64,000 bases of DNA, from NCBI GenBank assembly GCA_013423385.1, contig BLZA01000040.1, positions 434,001 through 498,000 of the forward strand, in the 5' to 3' direction. The stretch comes from Naganishia liquefaciens (taxonomy: Eukaryota > Basidiomycota > Tremellomycetes > Filobasidiales > Filobasidiaceae). The position numbers and the translations under genes were made by a program. Under the pieces are notes generated by a model, which was given only the letters and a program-made list of their open reading frames with translations, was not told the DNA's origin and did not search any database. Positions 11,876 through 24,200 of this stretch are shown here, in pieces; the first letter of the stretch is position 1; each line of letters begins with the position of its first letter.

Positions 11876-14800
11876 CTATGCCAAATCAATTCTCCCATGT
11901 ATCGTCCTGCATTTCCCATAGACGTCATGCATGCAGTCAAGCGGCAGGATATCGCTTCGGCTCACCTTAGATGGACAATTACAGATAGAAGACAGTGTCT
12001 CTGTATTGCCTGGATCGCGATACCAGCTAAGAGCAGCTCGCGATGCTATCTCCAGCGCCTTCTGTCTCGAAGGCTGTGCAGATTGGGCGATCGTCTTACC
12101 GTGCCATACGACTATGGAGAGAGATTTCATTAGTTCGAGGTTCCAAGGCGCGTCTCGAAAAGCTACAAGGGCAGACGCTAGAACTCACTTTGAACCGTCG
12201 CCATACCGTTCGGTGCCGTTTTCTTCACCTCGAAACCTCTACAATTTCGTCGTCGCAAAAGTTGCTCGAGTATTTGACGAGGATGCAGATGCTTCACATC
12301 CGGCAAATGCATCGTCGATAGTGCGGGCAAACACAGATGCCTGAAAACTTTGCGGGGACCTTTGGACCATGACCAGCGACTATCGATATAAACGACTGCC
12401 ACAAGGAATTTAAGTCCCGCATCCAACCGCTGCATAGTGTTTCAGCCAAGGAGTTCTGCCTAACGGAGAAGACCCGTACCTCAGTCTCATTCATGCCTGG
12501 CACCTTGCCAGGATTGGCTGTATATTTCTCGAGTTTGTTACTGTAAAGCCGGCTTCCGGATTTGGGTGCTAGGCAGGGATTTGTGGTGGAGAGAATGGCT
12601 GCCAGACCTGTTTTCGTCATGACCTTGGCGGTATGTATCTGTTCAGACCCATACAGGATTCGAGTTGAGACATAAGGGACTGAGACAAGGGAGCCATCAC
12701 TGGAGCCTCACCGGCTGACTGTAAAAATCCTGCAGTGGAAACGACATGAGCCAAGCAGTCAAATTACGCTGTACTCAAGTAAAGCCTTACGTAGGCGTCC
12801 GTGAGTCGGGCGACGTCCCATTCTGTGTGGCAGCCGAAAAGCCATTCAGCAAGCACTTGCCCGGTCTTGTCAGTATTCTCCGCTCCATCAGTCCTTAGTG
12901 CACTCACGGTGATGCAGAACCACAGACCCAAGCCGATAGAAGAGATACTGCAATGCATTTTCTTCTAGCTCGAACGGATGTGCCTGTATCCAGAAATCAA
13001 TTCAAGGTAGTTTCCTCGGATAGTATGTAACAGACCAATGCAAATTGAGCAAGACGCCTTTCGTGAAAGGTGTAAGATGTGATTTGCTGCAATTGAGAAA
13101 TCTGCGTCTCTGTCGCGAAAGGAATCTGTCGATGATTCATGTCAAGCAACGGAATATCTTTGAGTTGCTTGAACATGATAGGGGCCTGCAGCTGAAAGCC
13201 GAGCTTCTTGAATGATTTGAAGACTCGTGCAAAGCCGTTGCTCAGGACGTAAGCTCCCACAACGCTTTCTAAGACATCTGCTGTAGTCTATCGAGAGCGG
13301 TTGCTTCAATTCCGGATTTGCGGTTGATCGAATGGCAATCGGCTGTTGCTCACCTTGAAGCCAATTCGCACAGGACCACTGTTGGCGAAGCTGTAGGGTT
13401 TGAGTTTGGCCTGAACCTCCGCTAGCGGTAACCATTGCCTTGAGTGGGCACGGTTTGCGCGGATATAGTGAACCAATCCCGATCGTTTCGCTGCCTCGCT
13501 TTGTTGCTGATTGACGACGATCATCTCTTTCAATTTCTGGAGTTGATCTACCTCAACGCCTTGATGGGCGTGAGCATGGTACGCGTAGATGCCTGCGACA
13601 ACATCGCAACAGGAATCGCCTAGGAAATCATTAACTAAGTAGGAGAAATTCTGCGTCTTGCGATACGTGCCACTTTACGTACCATACCATTCAAGCCTTT
13701 CATAATTGACGCCCAATTCAGCGGTGGGGAGCGCTAGAGCCTCCATTGCATGATCGATCTTGGTCTTTCGGAGTCGAAATTGTTTGATAAGCTCTTTGCT
13801 CAGTAAGAGATAGTCGAGCGCGTGGACCAGAGCTGGGACAGCGAAGAGGGAATAAAACATGCTGAAGAACAGGGGCACAGGAACTCGACTCAGTGACTAA
13901 TTGAGAATCTCATCGGTATAGACTTTACCTCAAAGATAGATGACACTTTTGTATCAATTGTGGTAGAACGACTGCGCAATTAGTCAGCTTCCTTTCTTTA
14001 CCAGACAAGGAGTCCACCGGATACGAAAGCAAGAAGTAACGGACTCACGGGTCGTCCCCAGGGAGCTTGAGGGACGCAGCATTGTGTGAAGATCCCAAGC
14101 GGTTTTGACATCAAAGACGGGTTGCGGATCCCAGATTCCACCTTGCTGCTCTCTCCATTTCCGAGGCTGGGAAGCAAGAATACTTTCTTCTCCATGTGTC
14201 TCATCGGGATGCAAATCCGTCCGAAGGGCAACAACCTCGAATCGAGCGGAGACATCAGTGTGATGATAGCTGAAAAGACCATCATCCACGATGTGCTTCA
14301 AACGATTTGCGTCGGCCACTTCATCACGTTGCAGCATACGTCCATGAGCGTTGGCAAAGGCGTCAACTTCTGCCCAATCGATGATTGACTCTGTGCTGAG
14401 ATCAACGTTACTGCCGACTATCTCGCGCCTTACTGGGACGAGTAAATAAGGCATCTCGGTTTCCGCGATTTGCAATGTGGGTTGTCTTGCCATAATGGTC
14501 ATAAGCTTGCGCGTATAGTCGCGGACATTCGCGTATCGTCTTGAATCCCTCAAGTCAACTTGAGGGCCAGTGCGACATTGGAAAGCGAACCTCACCACCG
14601 AAGAAAGTGCAGTGGCAACTGGGAAGGGATCTGTGGGATCTACCGGTGCTTTGCGTTTCGTCAAGAAACATAGACTGCGGAATACGAGGGGTTTCGAAGG
14701 CGGCACGTTGGCGCGCGATGACTCTTCATCTGGAACCCTGGTGATGTGTACGATGATTGACGAATAGATCGCTGGTGCGATCGGTACGCAATGCTGCCAA

Positions 14801-15744
14801 AAGGAAGCATGCTTGAGCTCGAAAGTGGACTGTTGATCTTGACGTATTCGCTTCTGGAATGCTGGATCGTTGTCGGCTGAATCATCTCTCGACCTCTTAC
14901 TGGACCTATTGCGTTCCGAAGATGCTCCTTCGCGATCCTGACGACTGCTCTGAAGAATTGGCTTGGAGGACGACAATGGAGCCGTTGTTCCTGACATTTG
15001 ATGAAGTATCTCCTCGCTTAACGACGAGGACTTCAATGTATCGGCCATTTTCCCATTCTTTCTACTACTTTCTGGTCCGGAATGCCATTGATCGAACTTC
15101 TCGACGTTACGAATAGAATTGCTGAGAGATGGAGAAGCTGGCCGTGCCTTTTCCGGTGCGACGAGTTGACGAGCCTTAATTATAATCACTCAGAAAGGTA
15201 ATGTATCCACCGACGCTCGATATCCGGATGAGCAGATCTGTTTCCTTGTGCCTTTGCTGTTTCAACTTGGCACGCATCTGACAATCGATTGGAGCTGATA
15301 CTTGCTTTTCCCGATTTCGCCCAAAAGGAAACCGAATCCGGCTGAAATTGAGCCCAGTAAGGCAACGATTGGTAGCAGCTCAGCTCGTCGATCTTGCCAG
15401 CAATGCGTGCTTTTACCCAACTGATGTATATTTGTAAGTGAAATGCCTGCTTCGTAGAATGAATGTTGAATTCGCTCCGATCACTCCTGATCGCATAAAG
15501 CCGAAACGGAACGAGTGAGACACGACCTGCTAACGCATCACTCGCGCGGGTCGAGTTGTTATCGAAGCTGCTTTGCCATTCCCGTACATCAGCTAGAGAT
15601 GGCATAAATGAACAATGCAGACTCCACAGCGTAGCGATATCGCTCAAGTCACCAAGAATGCAGTCTCAGCTCTCCAGTCAGCAGAATGAATGTCTGCGTG
15701 TTACGCCGCAATGGTGCCAGCGTCATGTAGACCGACGGCAGCAT
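11876..15744 (-). CDS. Dicer-like ribonuclease: no helicase, active RNase IIIa, degenerate RNase IIIb
   Basis: A Dicer-related protein for small-RNA biogenesis, spliced from many small exons. Suggested start 15744 (MLPSVYMTLAPLR); this end is uncertain. A possible dimerisation-domain remnant lies near 15450-15650. At about 14000-15000 comes the platform/PAZ-type region: FELKHASFWQHCVPIAPAIY, then TRKLMTIMARQPTLQIAETE leading to MPYLLVPV, then ARFEVVALRTDLHPDE. RNase IIIa has NYERLEWYGDS (codons split at 13680/13622) and ADVLESVVGAYVLSNG near 13250, so all acidic residues are kept. RNase IIIb is recognisable by TSYTFHERRLAQFALAHPF and by LLAEWLFGCHTEWDVARLTD. However, the signature ERLEFLGDAVLD is replaced by YLFYRLGSVVLH, and ADVVE by DAGLK near 12420. 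A dsRBD follows (VVWHGKTIAQSAQPSRQKAL, about 12000-12110). No DExD/H helicase is seen upstream before RPL10A. The stop is at 11876, or 11886 if a last 59-nt intron is used. Confidence 0.85.
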
Positions 15745-16224
15745 AGCTATGTGCACATGGTTTCCTCTTTCACAATGTATTGTTCACGCATAATAATGCA
15801 CTGCTACGATAAGTGTATTCACGGAATCACAAGGGTTGTTCGTCTGAGTTGCTGCCTGGCTGATGCTTGGGTAGTGGTTTGGCCTTGGGCAATTTCCTCA
15901 ACAGCCCTGCATCCCGACTTAAACCTCTTGCTGTCTGTATTTGACGAGCTTGGAATGCTGTTTGCAGCTCGAGTCCTGACAGCAAAATAAAATTGCCCAA
16001 GCTCAGTATCGATATCTTTCCGCTCACACGGCTCTCGCGAAAGCTGTAAAGACCCCATTCGGTGATCACGTGACTGCAAAACTGCCCCTCTTTGCCTCCC
16101 TGACTCGCGGTCGGCACCGGCGGCAGTCGTCGTGTGCGAGCATCAAAGCCATTCTAGCATCCATGTCCTTCCCCTCTTTATGTGAGTCTGGACGACCCAC
16201 CGACAACCGGCAAACTCCAACAAA
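15745..16224. promoter_or_regulatory. Divergent Dicer/RPL10A promoter with a TCACGTGA palindrome
   Basis: 480 bp between the probable Dicer start and the RPL10A ATG. A perfect 8-bp palindrome TCACGTGA sits at 16066-16073, about 150 bp upstream of the ribosomal-protein start. It matches the E-box/Cbf1 consensus RTCACRTGA. An 86-codon open frame on the minus strand (15819-16079) could be an extra Dicer 5' exon, but its donor site is poor. Confidence 0.5.
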
Positions 16225-17092
16225 ATGAGCAAGCTCTCTGCTTCAAGCGTGCGAACCAGCATCCGAACCGTCCTGTTCGAGTCCTCCTTGGAGGCTCACA
16301 AGCAGAAGAACGAAGATGGTACCGTCGCCGGAAAGAAGCGAAACTTCGTCGAGACCATCGAGTTGCAAATCGGGTTGAAGAACTACGACCCCCAGCGAGA
16401 CAAGCGATTCTCTGGTACCGTCAAGTTGCCCCATGTTCCCCGACCCCGAATGTCGCTCTGCATCTTGGCCGATGCTGCCCACGTCGATCAGGCCAAGCAG
16501 ATTGACCTCGAGTACATGACCGTCGAGGACTTGAAGAAGTGAGTCACCAGATTCGGGAAGCCATGATGTCAGGCGGCTGATCGCATTCTCTGTAGGCTCA
16601 ACAAGAACAAGAAGCTCGTCAAGAAGCTCGCCAAGAAGTACGATGCCTTCTTGGCTTCCGAAGCCTTGATCAAGCAGATTCCTCGTCTGTTGGGTCCCGG
16701 TCTTTCCAAGGGTGAGTGTTTGTAACAGTCGCGCATCCCATGTATCTGACGACAAGGCGCTGGCAGCTGGTAAATTCCCTACCCCCGTTTCGCACTCCGA
16801 CGACCTCGCCAAGAAGGCCAATGAAGTCCGATCCACCATCAAGTTCCAGTTGAAGAAGGTCTTGTGTTTGGCTGTTGCCGTCGGTCACGTTTCCATGTCC
16901 GAGGACGAAGTCATGCAGAACGTCATGTTGTCCATCAACTTCTTGGTCTCTTTGCTGTAAGTCCTTTGACTGCTTTTGTCGGGACAAGTAGGCTGACTGG
17001 GATATTTTCCGATTTACAGCAAGAAGCAGTGGCAGAACGTCAAGTCCTTGCACATCAAGTCTACCATGGGCAAGCCTCAGCGACTCTTCTAA
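16225..17092 (+). CDS. RPL1: 60S ribosomal protein uL1 (L10a)
   Basis: A large-subunit ribosomal protein that forms the mobile L1 stalk and guides deacylated tRNA out of the E site. Four exons, 16225-16538, 16596-16711, 16767-16956 and 17020-17092, give 693 nt (230 residues plus TAA), all phases correct with GT-AG introns of 55-63 nt. Recognisable segments are [78 protein letters not shown] and the terminal [10 protein letters not shown]. It is a little longer than the usual 217 residues because of an insertion after [20 protein letters not shown]. Codon use is biased toward C/G-ending codons compared with its neighbours, as expected for a highly expressed gene. Homologous names are RPL1A/B (yeast) and RPL10A (animals). 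Confidence 0.97.
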
Positions 17093-17975
17093 GCTCGTCA
17101 AGTCATTTTTCGACTTGGCGTACGTTTGACTGTTTCGTTGAGACGGTGGATGGGGACGCGGTAGAGCATCAATCATGCTGAGAAGGCGACCACATGTTCT
17201 TCCTAACGATCCACAAGCTTTCGCACGCTATACCCAGGTTGTACCACTGTTTCATGTACAGCTGAGGGGAGCTAGGGACATGTCATATTTGATTGATGTT
17301 GGTGCAATTTCGCTACCATTTTATGCCTCTCGATGCGTTTTAAGGTTCAGACCGTTTTGTCCCCCTACCAAACTCTTCTGGCTCGAATACAGCATTGCTC
17401 CGCCATGATGCGCGATTGGCGTTTTGATAGATCTCGTCTATCTTGGTCGTATCAGACAGCCGCATTCTTATTCATGCTGCATCCCACATTCAAAGTTAGG
17501 TGCTGCTTTGCTAGATGGCGCGATAGGTGGTACGGGAATAGCATCGGAATTGAAGCAGTTTTACAGCAGAAAAGGGAGCGCGGAAAAGTAAAGACGTCAT
17601 GCCCGCTCAGAGTCGGACGCGATCGGACGGGCCCATTAGGGCGTTTGGGCGGACACCGGCATTATTGTCTGTGTCCAGAAGTGAATATCAACTCTGGCTA
17701 TCAGGCTTCCGGTTCTTGACCTGTCCAGTCCTGCTCCAGTTTCTCAAACCTTCCATCTAGTGCTCTACGCCCATCAGCTCGCGCGACTCAGCGGTGAAGG
17801 TATCCGCTAACATCGTCGTTCGTGTCTTCTCGCAACATTCCTGGACAATCGCTCAAGGTCCGGAGGCGACGTCTCCTTTTATTCCTCGCGACGTAACGAC
17901 ACACCACACGTTTGAAGTCTCGCTTCAGTACACCTACGAAATCAAGCAAGGAAGCAACACTATCAAACCTCCGTC
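17093..17975. other. Intergenic: RPL10A 3' side and membrane-protein promoter
   Basis: About 880 bp between two tandem plus-strand genes. The first 150 bp should be the RPL10A 3' UTR; the last 200-300 bp are the upstream region of the next gene. Short frames at 17333-17719 and 17794-17979 are open but show no motif. The second could be a leader exon, but no splice path is convincing. Confidence 0.4.
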
Positions 17976-20713
17976 ATGATCTTGCCAGAGGATCCTGAGA
18001 AGGCGGAAGTAGAACGCGCTTGGCAGGAAAGGGGCCACAATCATCACCAACGGTTACCGACGCGTCCGGCCTCTATCATCTCGTATAGCAGCACATCCGG
18101 CTTCCACTCGGGAGGACTGCCACTACCGCCGCCGCCTTACTACAACCCAAATCCATCTCATGCCTCTGTCGGAGCTTTCATGGCGGATGACGTGACAGAG
18201 AGTGGAAATGGAGGAATGATGACCAGGCGTAGCAGGTCGCCACGACTTTCAAGATCGCGTAGTGGATCCTTCAGTTCGAGTCTGCAGGAGGCCGAGGAGC
18301 AGCGCCGAGATGTGTCGAACGATCCGTACGCGAGCCTACGGCACCCGTGTGGACCTTCGCATCAAGTCTTCCCGGGTTCCGATGCGGAGCAAGGTCGCGA
18401 AATGGCATCGATATCGTTCGGCGACGTTCAGCAGAACAATTACAGCAGTGCATCTGCCAACGGTTTTCATACTGGTGCCATACTATTGGCATCAGCGGAC
18501 GAGCATCGAGGATTCTTGGCGTCATCATCGAGTCAACCAGAAAACAGTACGGCAGGGTCTTCCACGGCCAACGCTTCTCTTACGGATAATCAAAGAGCAA
18601 ACAAGCGCCGTGCGAGAAACAAGGAGTGGATGGCTGAGCCAGATGTAAATGCCCATCAAGCGGTTGCCAAGTGGGATGGGCAAATGTCGGATCTACCCCG
18701 GTGGATATCGGCACATTTATCTGCTTCTTCTACAGTCTTTCAGCGGCGCAAGTGGAAGCGCTGGAATAAGAAGAGATGGGTCAGCTTTTGGGCCATTGTT
18801 CTATTACTTGTGGGCGGGGTCGTTGGAGGCATCTTTGGTGGTCTGGATATCGCCCAAAACGACAAGTCGCCGCGGATGCGAATGCCGCCAGGTCCTGATG
18901 GGTCGAGAGTCGTCGTTCCGTGGGAATCATCGGCTGCTTTAGTTTTCGATCCGCTCAAGGTGAGCTGATTGGGAACAATGTCGGTGTATATTCATTAAGC
19001 CACCTTCTTCCTCAAGGACGGTGCCCCTCCGAGTGATGGAAACGCTACCGACTGTAATGCCTTTCATGATCTCTCCGTCTATGACGTTTTGCGCAGCGTG
19101 TCTTTCTCGCCAAACGGCCTAAATCAATCCATCGCCACCTTTACTTTAAATCAGAACGCATCTTCTGTATTCATTCACACGGAAGGCGACGCTTCAACGG
19201 GAATGGTTCAGATAGTAGGGTCAGACGATCGGACTCTGATAGACGCGGGATATGTCCAGCCTGGAACCATCCGGGTCGATGTCGTCATGCGAAGTGCCTA
19301 CAACCAGACCAAGGCATTGGTATGTAAGATGCAAAAGCCGGATGGTGGTGAAGGCGTAGGGGTCTATGTTAGTGAATGCGCGATTCATAATGCACTCATC
19401 GGTATTGATCACCTGTGATCCTTCCAGACTTCAGCAAAGGCCAAGCGGTCGGCCGACGAAACAATTGCACCTGATCCCAACATTTCGTTTGTCATCATCG
19501 TTCGAATGCCTTACGTTGCTGCCGCGGAGGAACTCCAAACCATCAAAGAGTTTACCGTTATCACGGATCAAATGAGTCTTCGATTTGGCCAGATGACCAA
19601 CATTGCAACATTCCGGAATGTTACAGCGGATCTTGGCCGGGGTTTGATTAGCGCCGGATACCTTGCAGCTGAAGACATTTCGCTGACAACCCGCACGAGT
19701 TCGATCACGGGCACATTCAACGTTTCAGACAGCTTGACTGTCAACACGACCAACGGTGGATTATCAAGTCGAGTGATCTTGCATAATCCACTGCTCAAGG
19801 TCGATCCTTACGCCAACGACACGGCCACTTACATCTCAGCATCCGCTGAACAGTCCTTCATCGGCACTTTTAGGCGAGACGCCTTTCAGAAACGTTACGA
19901 CTACGAGAACAACTATCAAAATGACCGCGATTCTGAAACGAAGAACCAGAAATGGGTTACCTCCGATTCAACCTCGACTTTGTCACCTGCTCTCAGGCCA
20001 GGTACACCGGCATTTTCGTCAGACACGGTCGCTCGCCACATGGACCCGAACACGGCTCCTATCAACCCCATCAAGATCCGAGCGACAACCACAAATGGAC
20101 CGCTTTCTATACGCTACATATATCAGGCACCCGGAGTCGTTCTTGACAGCGCAGTGCAAACCAGTAACGGTGAAGTTCGAACTCAGATGCATCCTGCTTT
20201 CCAAGGCAGTTTCCTCGTCAGATCTGTCAATGGCGACATGCGAACGGACCGGGACTACAATGGTACGGTCGAGACCGAAGATCCATGGGGACTATCGAGA
20301 ACCAAGCTTGTTGTCTTCAACCAAGGCGGCAACACGGAAGTTGGTGGCTGGAACGAGACGAGCATGGAGTTTGACGACGATATTAATTCCCAATACGGCT
20401 ACCTCAGAGGTGGCATGGCGTATAACTATGCAGAGGGGTCTTGGGTAAGGGTGGGAATTTTGACGCTCATTGCATCAGGCTGATTGCTCGCTGTGATCAA
20501 CAGGACGTTAGCGGCCAGACTCTCTGGCTAACAGCAGAAGAGCTCTGCAGCAGTGACAATATCACTCAGACGGTGATCAACCTAGCTTCGGCCTGTCCTT
20601 ACAGCAACGTCACTATTGTCGACCCGTCATGCACAGGAGTAAGCGCGATTAGACGCAGTCGGAGCGTCACACAAACCAGCTGGGGAGGTGCCGAACTCAG
20701 TTTCTCGCCTTGA
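17976..20713 (+). CDS. Uncharacterised type II membrane protein with large extracytosolic domain
   Basis: I do not recognise the family. ATG at 17976 and TGA at 20711-20713; four exons join in phase (introns near 18961-19017, 19370-19428 and 20442-20502). Residues 1-268 are cytosolic-type: Pro/Ser-rich, with an SR-like patch (RRSRSPRLSRSRSGS). A basic KWKRWNKKR precedes one transmembrane helix at about 269-290 (FWAIVLLLVGGVVGGIFGGL), so the N-terminus should face the cytosol. The roughly 550-residue C-terminal part has many N-x-S/T sites and alternating beta-type patterns such as ISLTTRTSSITGTFNVSD and SLTVNTTNGGLSSRVIL. These suggest a repetitive beta-sandwich or beta-helix fold resembling DUF4097-like proteins (inference). 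Two Cys-containing segments near the C-terminus (AEELCSSD, ASACPYSN) may form disulphides. A cell-surface or cell-wall sensing role is only a guess. Confidence 0.82.
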
Positions 20714-21231
20714 CGAATTCTACCAGGTTTTTCGACCCCTTCCGAAAATCAGATTTTCATAGCTTCAGACTTTGAACTTCGCAAACTTCCAATAACTATA
20801 CCATTCACGATTTCGACGGCTTACTTACGACCCATTCACGAATACCATGTAATTACCCTTCCTCGCTGCGGGCTTCACCGACTGTATCAAGCGGGACTGC
20901 CCATCTTCGATATGTAGCTGATCAGATTCGATGTACAAGTACTGTAGACATACATATGAGCTGATATAAGTATAATCCGGTGTGCCACACAAGTACACTT
21001 GTCATTTACACCGGGTATGACGCGCTTTTTATAGCGCTATCGATTGCCTGCTTTCGTCATCAGCGACAGACCATTCCAGCCGCGACAGGCCGTGCTGTAA
21101 CTAATATTGAACGCGATGCCTGGGATTGCAGGCAGAAGTCGTTGATCACCATTTCATGTGTGCACGACCCTTCTCATCGTCACAGAGAACAAGTTGAAGT
21201 CATTGGAAATCTGCTACAAACTACCGTCGAG
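20714..21231. other. Intergenic: between the membrane protein and NAD+ synthetase genes
   Basis: 518 bp between tandem plus-strand genes. It holds the 3' UTR of the membrane-protein gene and the NAD+ synthetase promoter. No coding frame with motifs, no tRNA and no repeat is evident. Confidence 0.4.
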
Positions 21232-24200
21232 ATGCACCTGGTGACCGTCGCAACGTAAGTTTACTCCTGTGAACGTGTAGTGACGCTGGCCTGATACGGA
21301 TGATGTGACTTTTCCGACTGTTTCTTACCCGAAGATGGTAAGTCAAGTCTGCGGAAGGTCTGACGCGTGGCGTTGATCCGAGTGTTGCTTCTCAGCTCCT
21401 TGGGGCAGCATGCTATGGATTTCGAGGTGGGTTGCGGTCTCGTACCTGACATGCCACTCATGCTGACCTTCTAGACTTGATATCAGGGAAACTACGAGAG
21501 GATCGTTCGCTCCATTGTTATTGCTAAGGAGAGAGGAGCCACCCTGCGTGTTGGCCCCGAGCTCGAGATTCCCGGTTATGGATGCTTGGATCACTTTTTG
21601 GAGGGTAAGCTCGACTGGAATTTATCTGATCATCAGAGACTGACGAATGGCTTGCAGGCGATACTATTCTGCATTCGTGGGAAATCCTCGCGCAGCTCTT
21701 GACAAATCCGGACTGCAGAGATATCATTTGTGATGTCGGAATGCAAGCCTGGATCATCCTTCTACAAGCCACGTGCTGACAAGCGCTCGCATCCTTCAGG
21801 CCGATGACACACAAGAACAACAATTTCAATTGCCGAGTGATCATCTACAATGGGAAGATTCTGTTGATCCGGCCCAAGATGTGGATGGCAAATGACGGGA
21901 ACTACGTGAGTACTCAGGTTTTCATCAGAAGAAAATCAGGCTAATTCTGTTCAAAACAGCGAGAACTCCGACACTTTGCCCCCTGGCACAAGCATCGACA
22001 GGTTGAGGATCACTCGCTTCCCAAGATCATTCGAGATGTCACGGGTCAGGTGAGCTCCGCGCTGATGAGCGAGGTTTTTTTCTCTGATCTGCTGGATATA
22101 CAGAAATTGGTTCCCTTTGGAGACGCCGTAATTGCCACCGAGGACACGGTCATCGGCGTAGAGGTGAGAACTGCAGGAGATTAGTCTTTGATTGTGCTCA
22201 TTTGTTTTCACCTACAGCTCTGCGAAGAATTGTTCACGCCGGCGTCGTGAGTATACAAGCCAAGTCCCGCTTTCCCATGCGCTTAGTCGACAATTCACTT
22301 TCAGCCCTCATACCTTGATGGGTCTCGACGGAGTAGAGATCTTCACCAATTCCAGCGCGAGTCACCACGAGCTTCGAAAGCTCCACACTCGAGTTGATCT
22401 CATCCGGGAGGCAACGGAAAAGGTTTGTGATAGATAGAGTGAGCAACGGTTTTGAACCTTGAGTGACTTTCCCCTTACAGCTCGGTGGAATTTACCTTTA
22501 TGCCAATCAACAAGGCTGCGACGGAGACAGATTATACTATGACGGTGCTGCCCTAATCGCATTCAACGGCAAAATTGTCGCACAAGGCAGTCAATTCTCG
22601 CTCAACGACGTCGAAGTCGTCTCGGCCACTCTCGATCTCCAGGCAGTCCGTGCGCATCGGACCTATAGCAGTAGACGGATGCAGAGTGTACAAGCGGAAA
22701 CTTACAGCCGAATTATCGTTGAAGATGTTCGCCTCGATGCTGGTTTGGGCGACGAATCTGGACGATGTGAGAGCTATGGACAGACTGAGCCGTTCTACCA
22801 TACTCCGGAAGAGGAGATTGCGTGAGTACCCCGCGTTTACACGAAAAATATGCGTTGGGCACTGATAACTTCGAAACGCAATTTCAGTTTGGGTCCTGCT
22901 TGTTGGCTTTGGGATTATCTGCGACGCTCCAGAATGTCTGGCTATTTCCTGCCTCTGTCCGGTGGAATCGACAGTTGTGCTACGGCGTGTATCATTCATT
23001 CCATGTGTCGACTTGTTGTCAAGACAGCTCAACAAGGTGGTGAGTAGATCTTTCTATGAGGTCGGCTTTCCAAGATTCTCAGCGTCAACCCCCGCAGACC
23101 GTCAGGTCATCGAGGACGCCAGGCGCATCGCTCAGGAAGAGCCGGGATCCTCTTACATCCCGTCAGATCCGAAAGAGTTTGCGGGAAGGATTTTCCATAC
23201 TTGCTACATGGGAACCGAAAACTCGAGCCCTGCTACTCGAAAGCGAGCAAAGGATTTGGCTGAGGCCATCGGCAGGTCGGTCGCGCTCGTAATGACTGTG
23301 CATCCAACCTTACTCAGGTTCTTTCTTCCAGTTATCATGTTGATTTGAACATGGATGTCTTGGTCACTGCTGTTCGGACCTTGTTCTCCTTGGTCTTAGG
23401 ATTCAAGCCAAAGTACAAGGTGCACGGAGGTAGTGAAGCGGAAAACTTGGCTTTGCAAAACATCCAGGTGCGATTTCCGCAACACATCCGGAGTCGCAGA
23501 AGCTGACGTCTGTTTCTCTGACAGGCCCGATTGCGAATGGTTCTTGCTTACATGTTTGCCCAGCTTTTGCCTTGGACTCGAGGAAAGTATGGTGGCCTGC
23601 TTGTTCTTGGCAGCGCCAACGTGGATGAATCTCTTCGAGGCTACTACACCAAATACGAGTGAGCATGAGTCCCGAGACTGAAGCTAATCACTGCCTGACT
23701 TGCAAACTATTGTAGTTGTTCTGCTGCAGACGTCAATCCAATCGGCGGTGTCAGTAAGACTGATCTCAAGAAGTTCATTGCCTTTGCGCAGGATCACTTT
23801 GATCTGCCGATTTTGGAAGAGTAAGCGAGAGTAGTTTCGATGTGAACGCTTTGCCAACTTGACGCTGCGTCGCCGTTCCAGCTTTTTGGAGGCCGTGCCC
23901 ACTGCCGAGCTAGAGCCAATTTCCGATACTTATGTTCAATCAGATGAGGCAGACATGGGCATGACCTACGATGAACTCTGTGTCTTCGGGCGGCTGCGAA
24001 AGGTCGAAAAATGTGGTCCCTATTCGATGTACACCAAACTCATACAGGAGTGGGGTGATCACTACTCCCCCATCCAGGTATGCATCCCCCCATGCGTGAA
24101 ATGTAGACCTTAACCGTTGCACACAGATCGCGGATAAAGTCAAGTTATTCTACACTGAATACGCCAGGAACCGTCATAAGATGCAAGTGTCCTGATAATT

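Noticed and set aside
15819-16079. Possible Dicer helicase remnant (VRTRAANS resembling motif VI)
   Set aside because: The similarity is a few residues only. Other helicase motifs are absent, and the donor needed to join it to the Dicer exons is poor.
16539-16595. C/D-box snoRNA in an RPL10A intron (ATGATG ... CTGA)
   Set aside because: The intron is only 57 nt, the boxes are 10 nt apart, and no terminal stem is possible.
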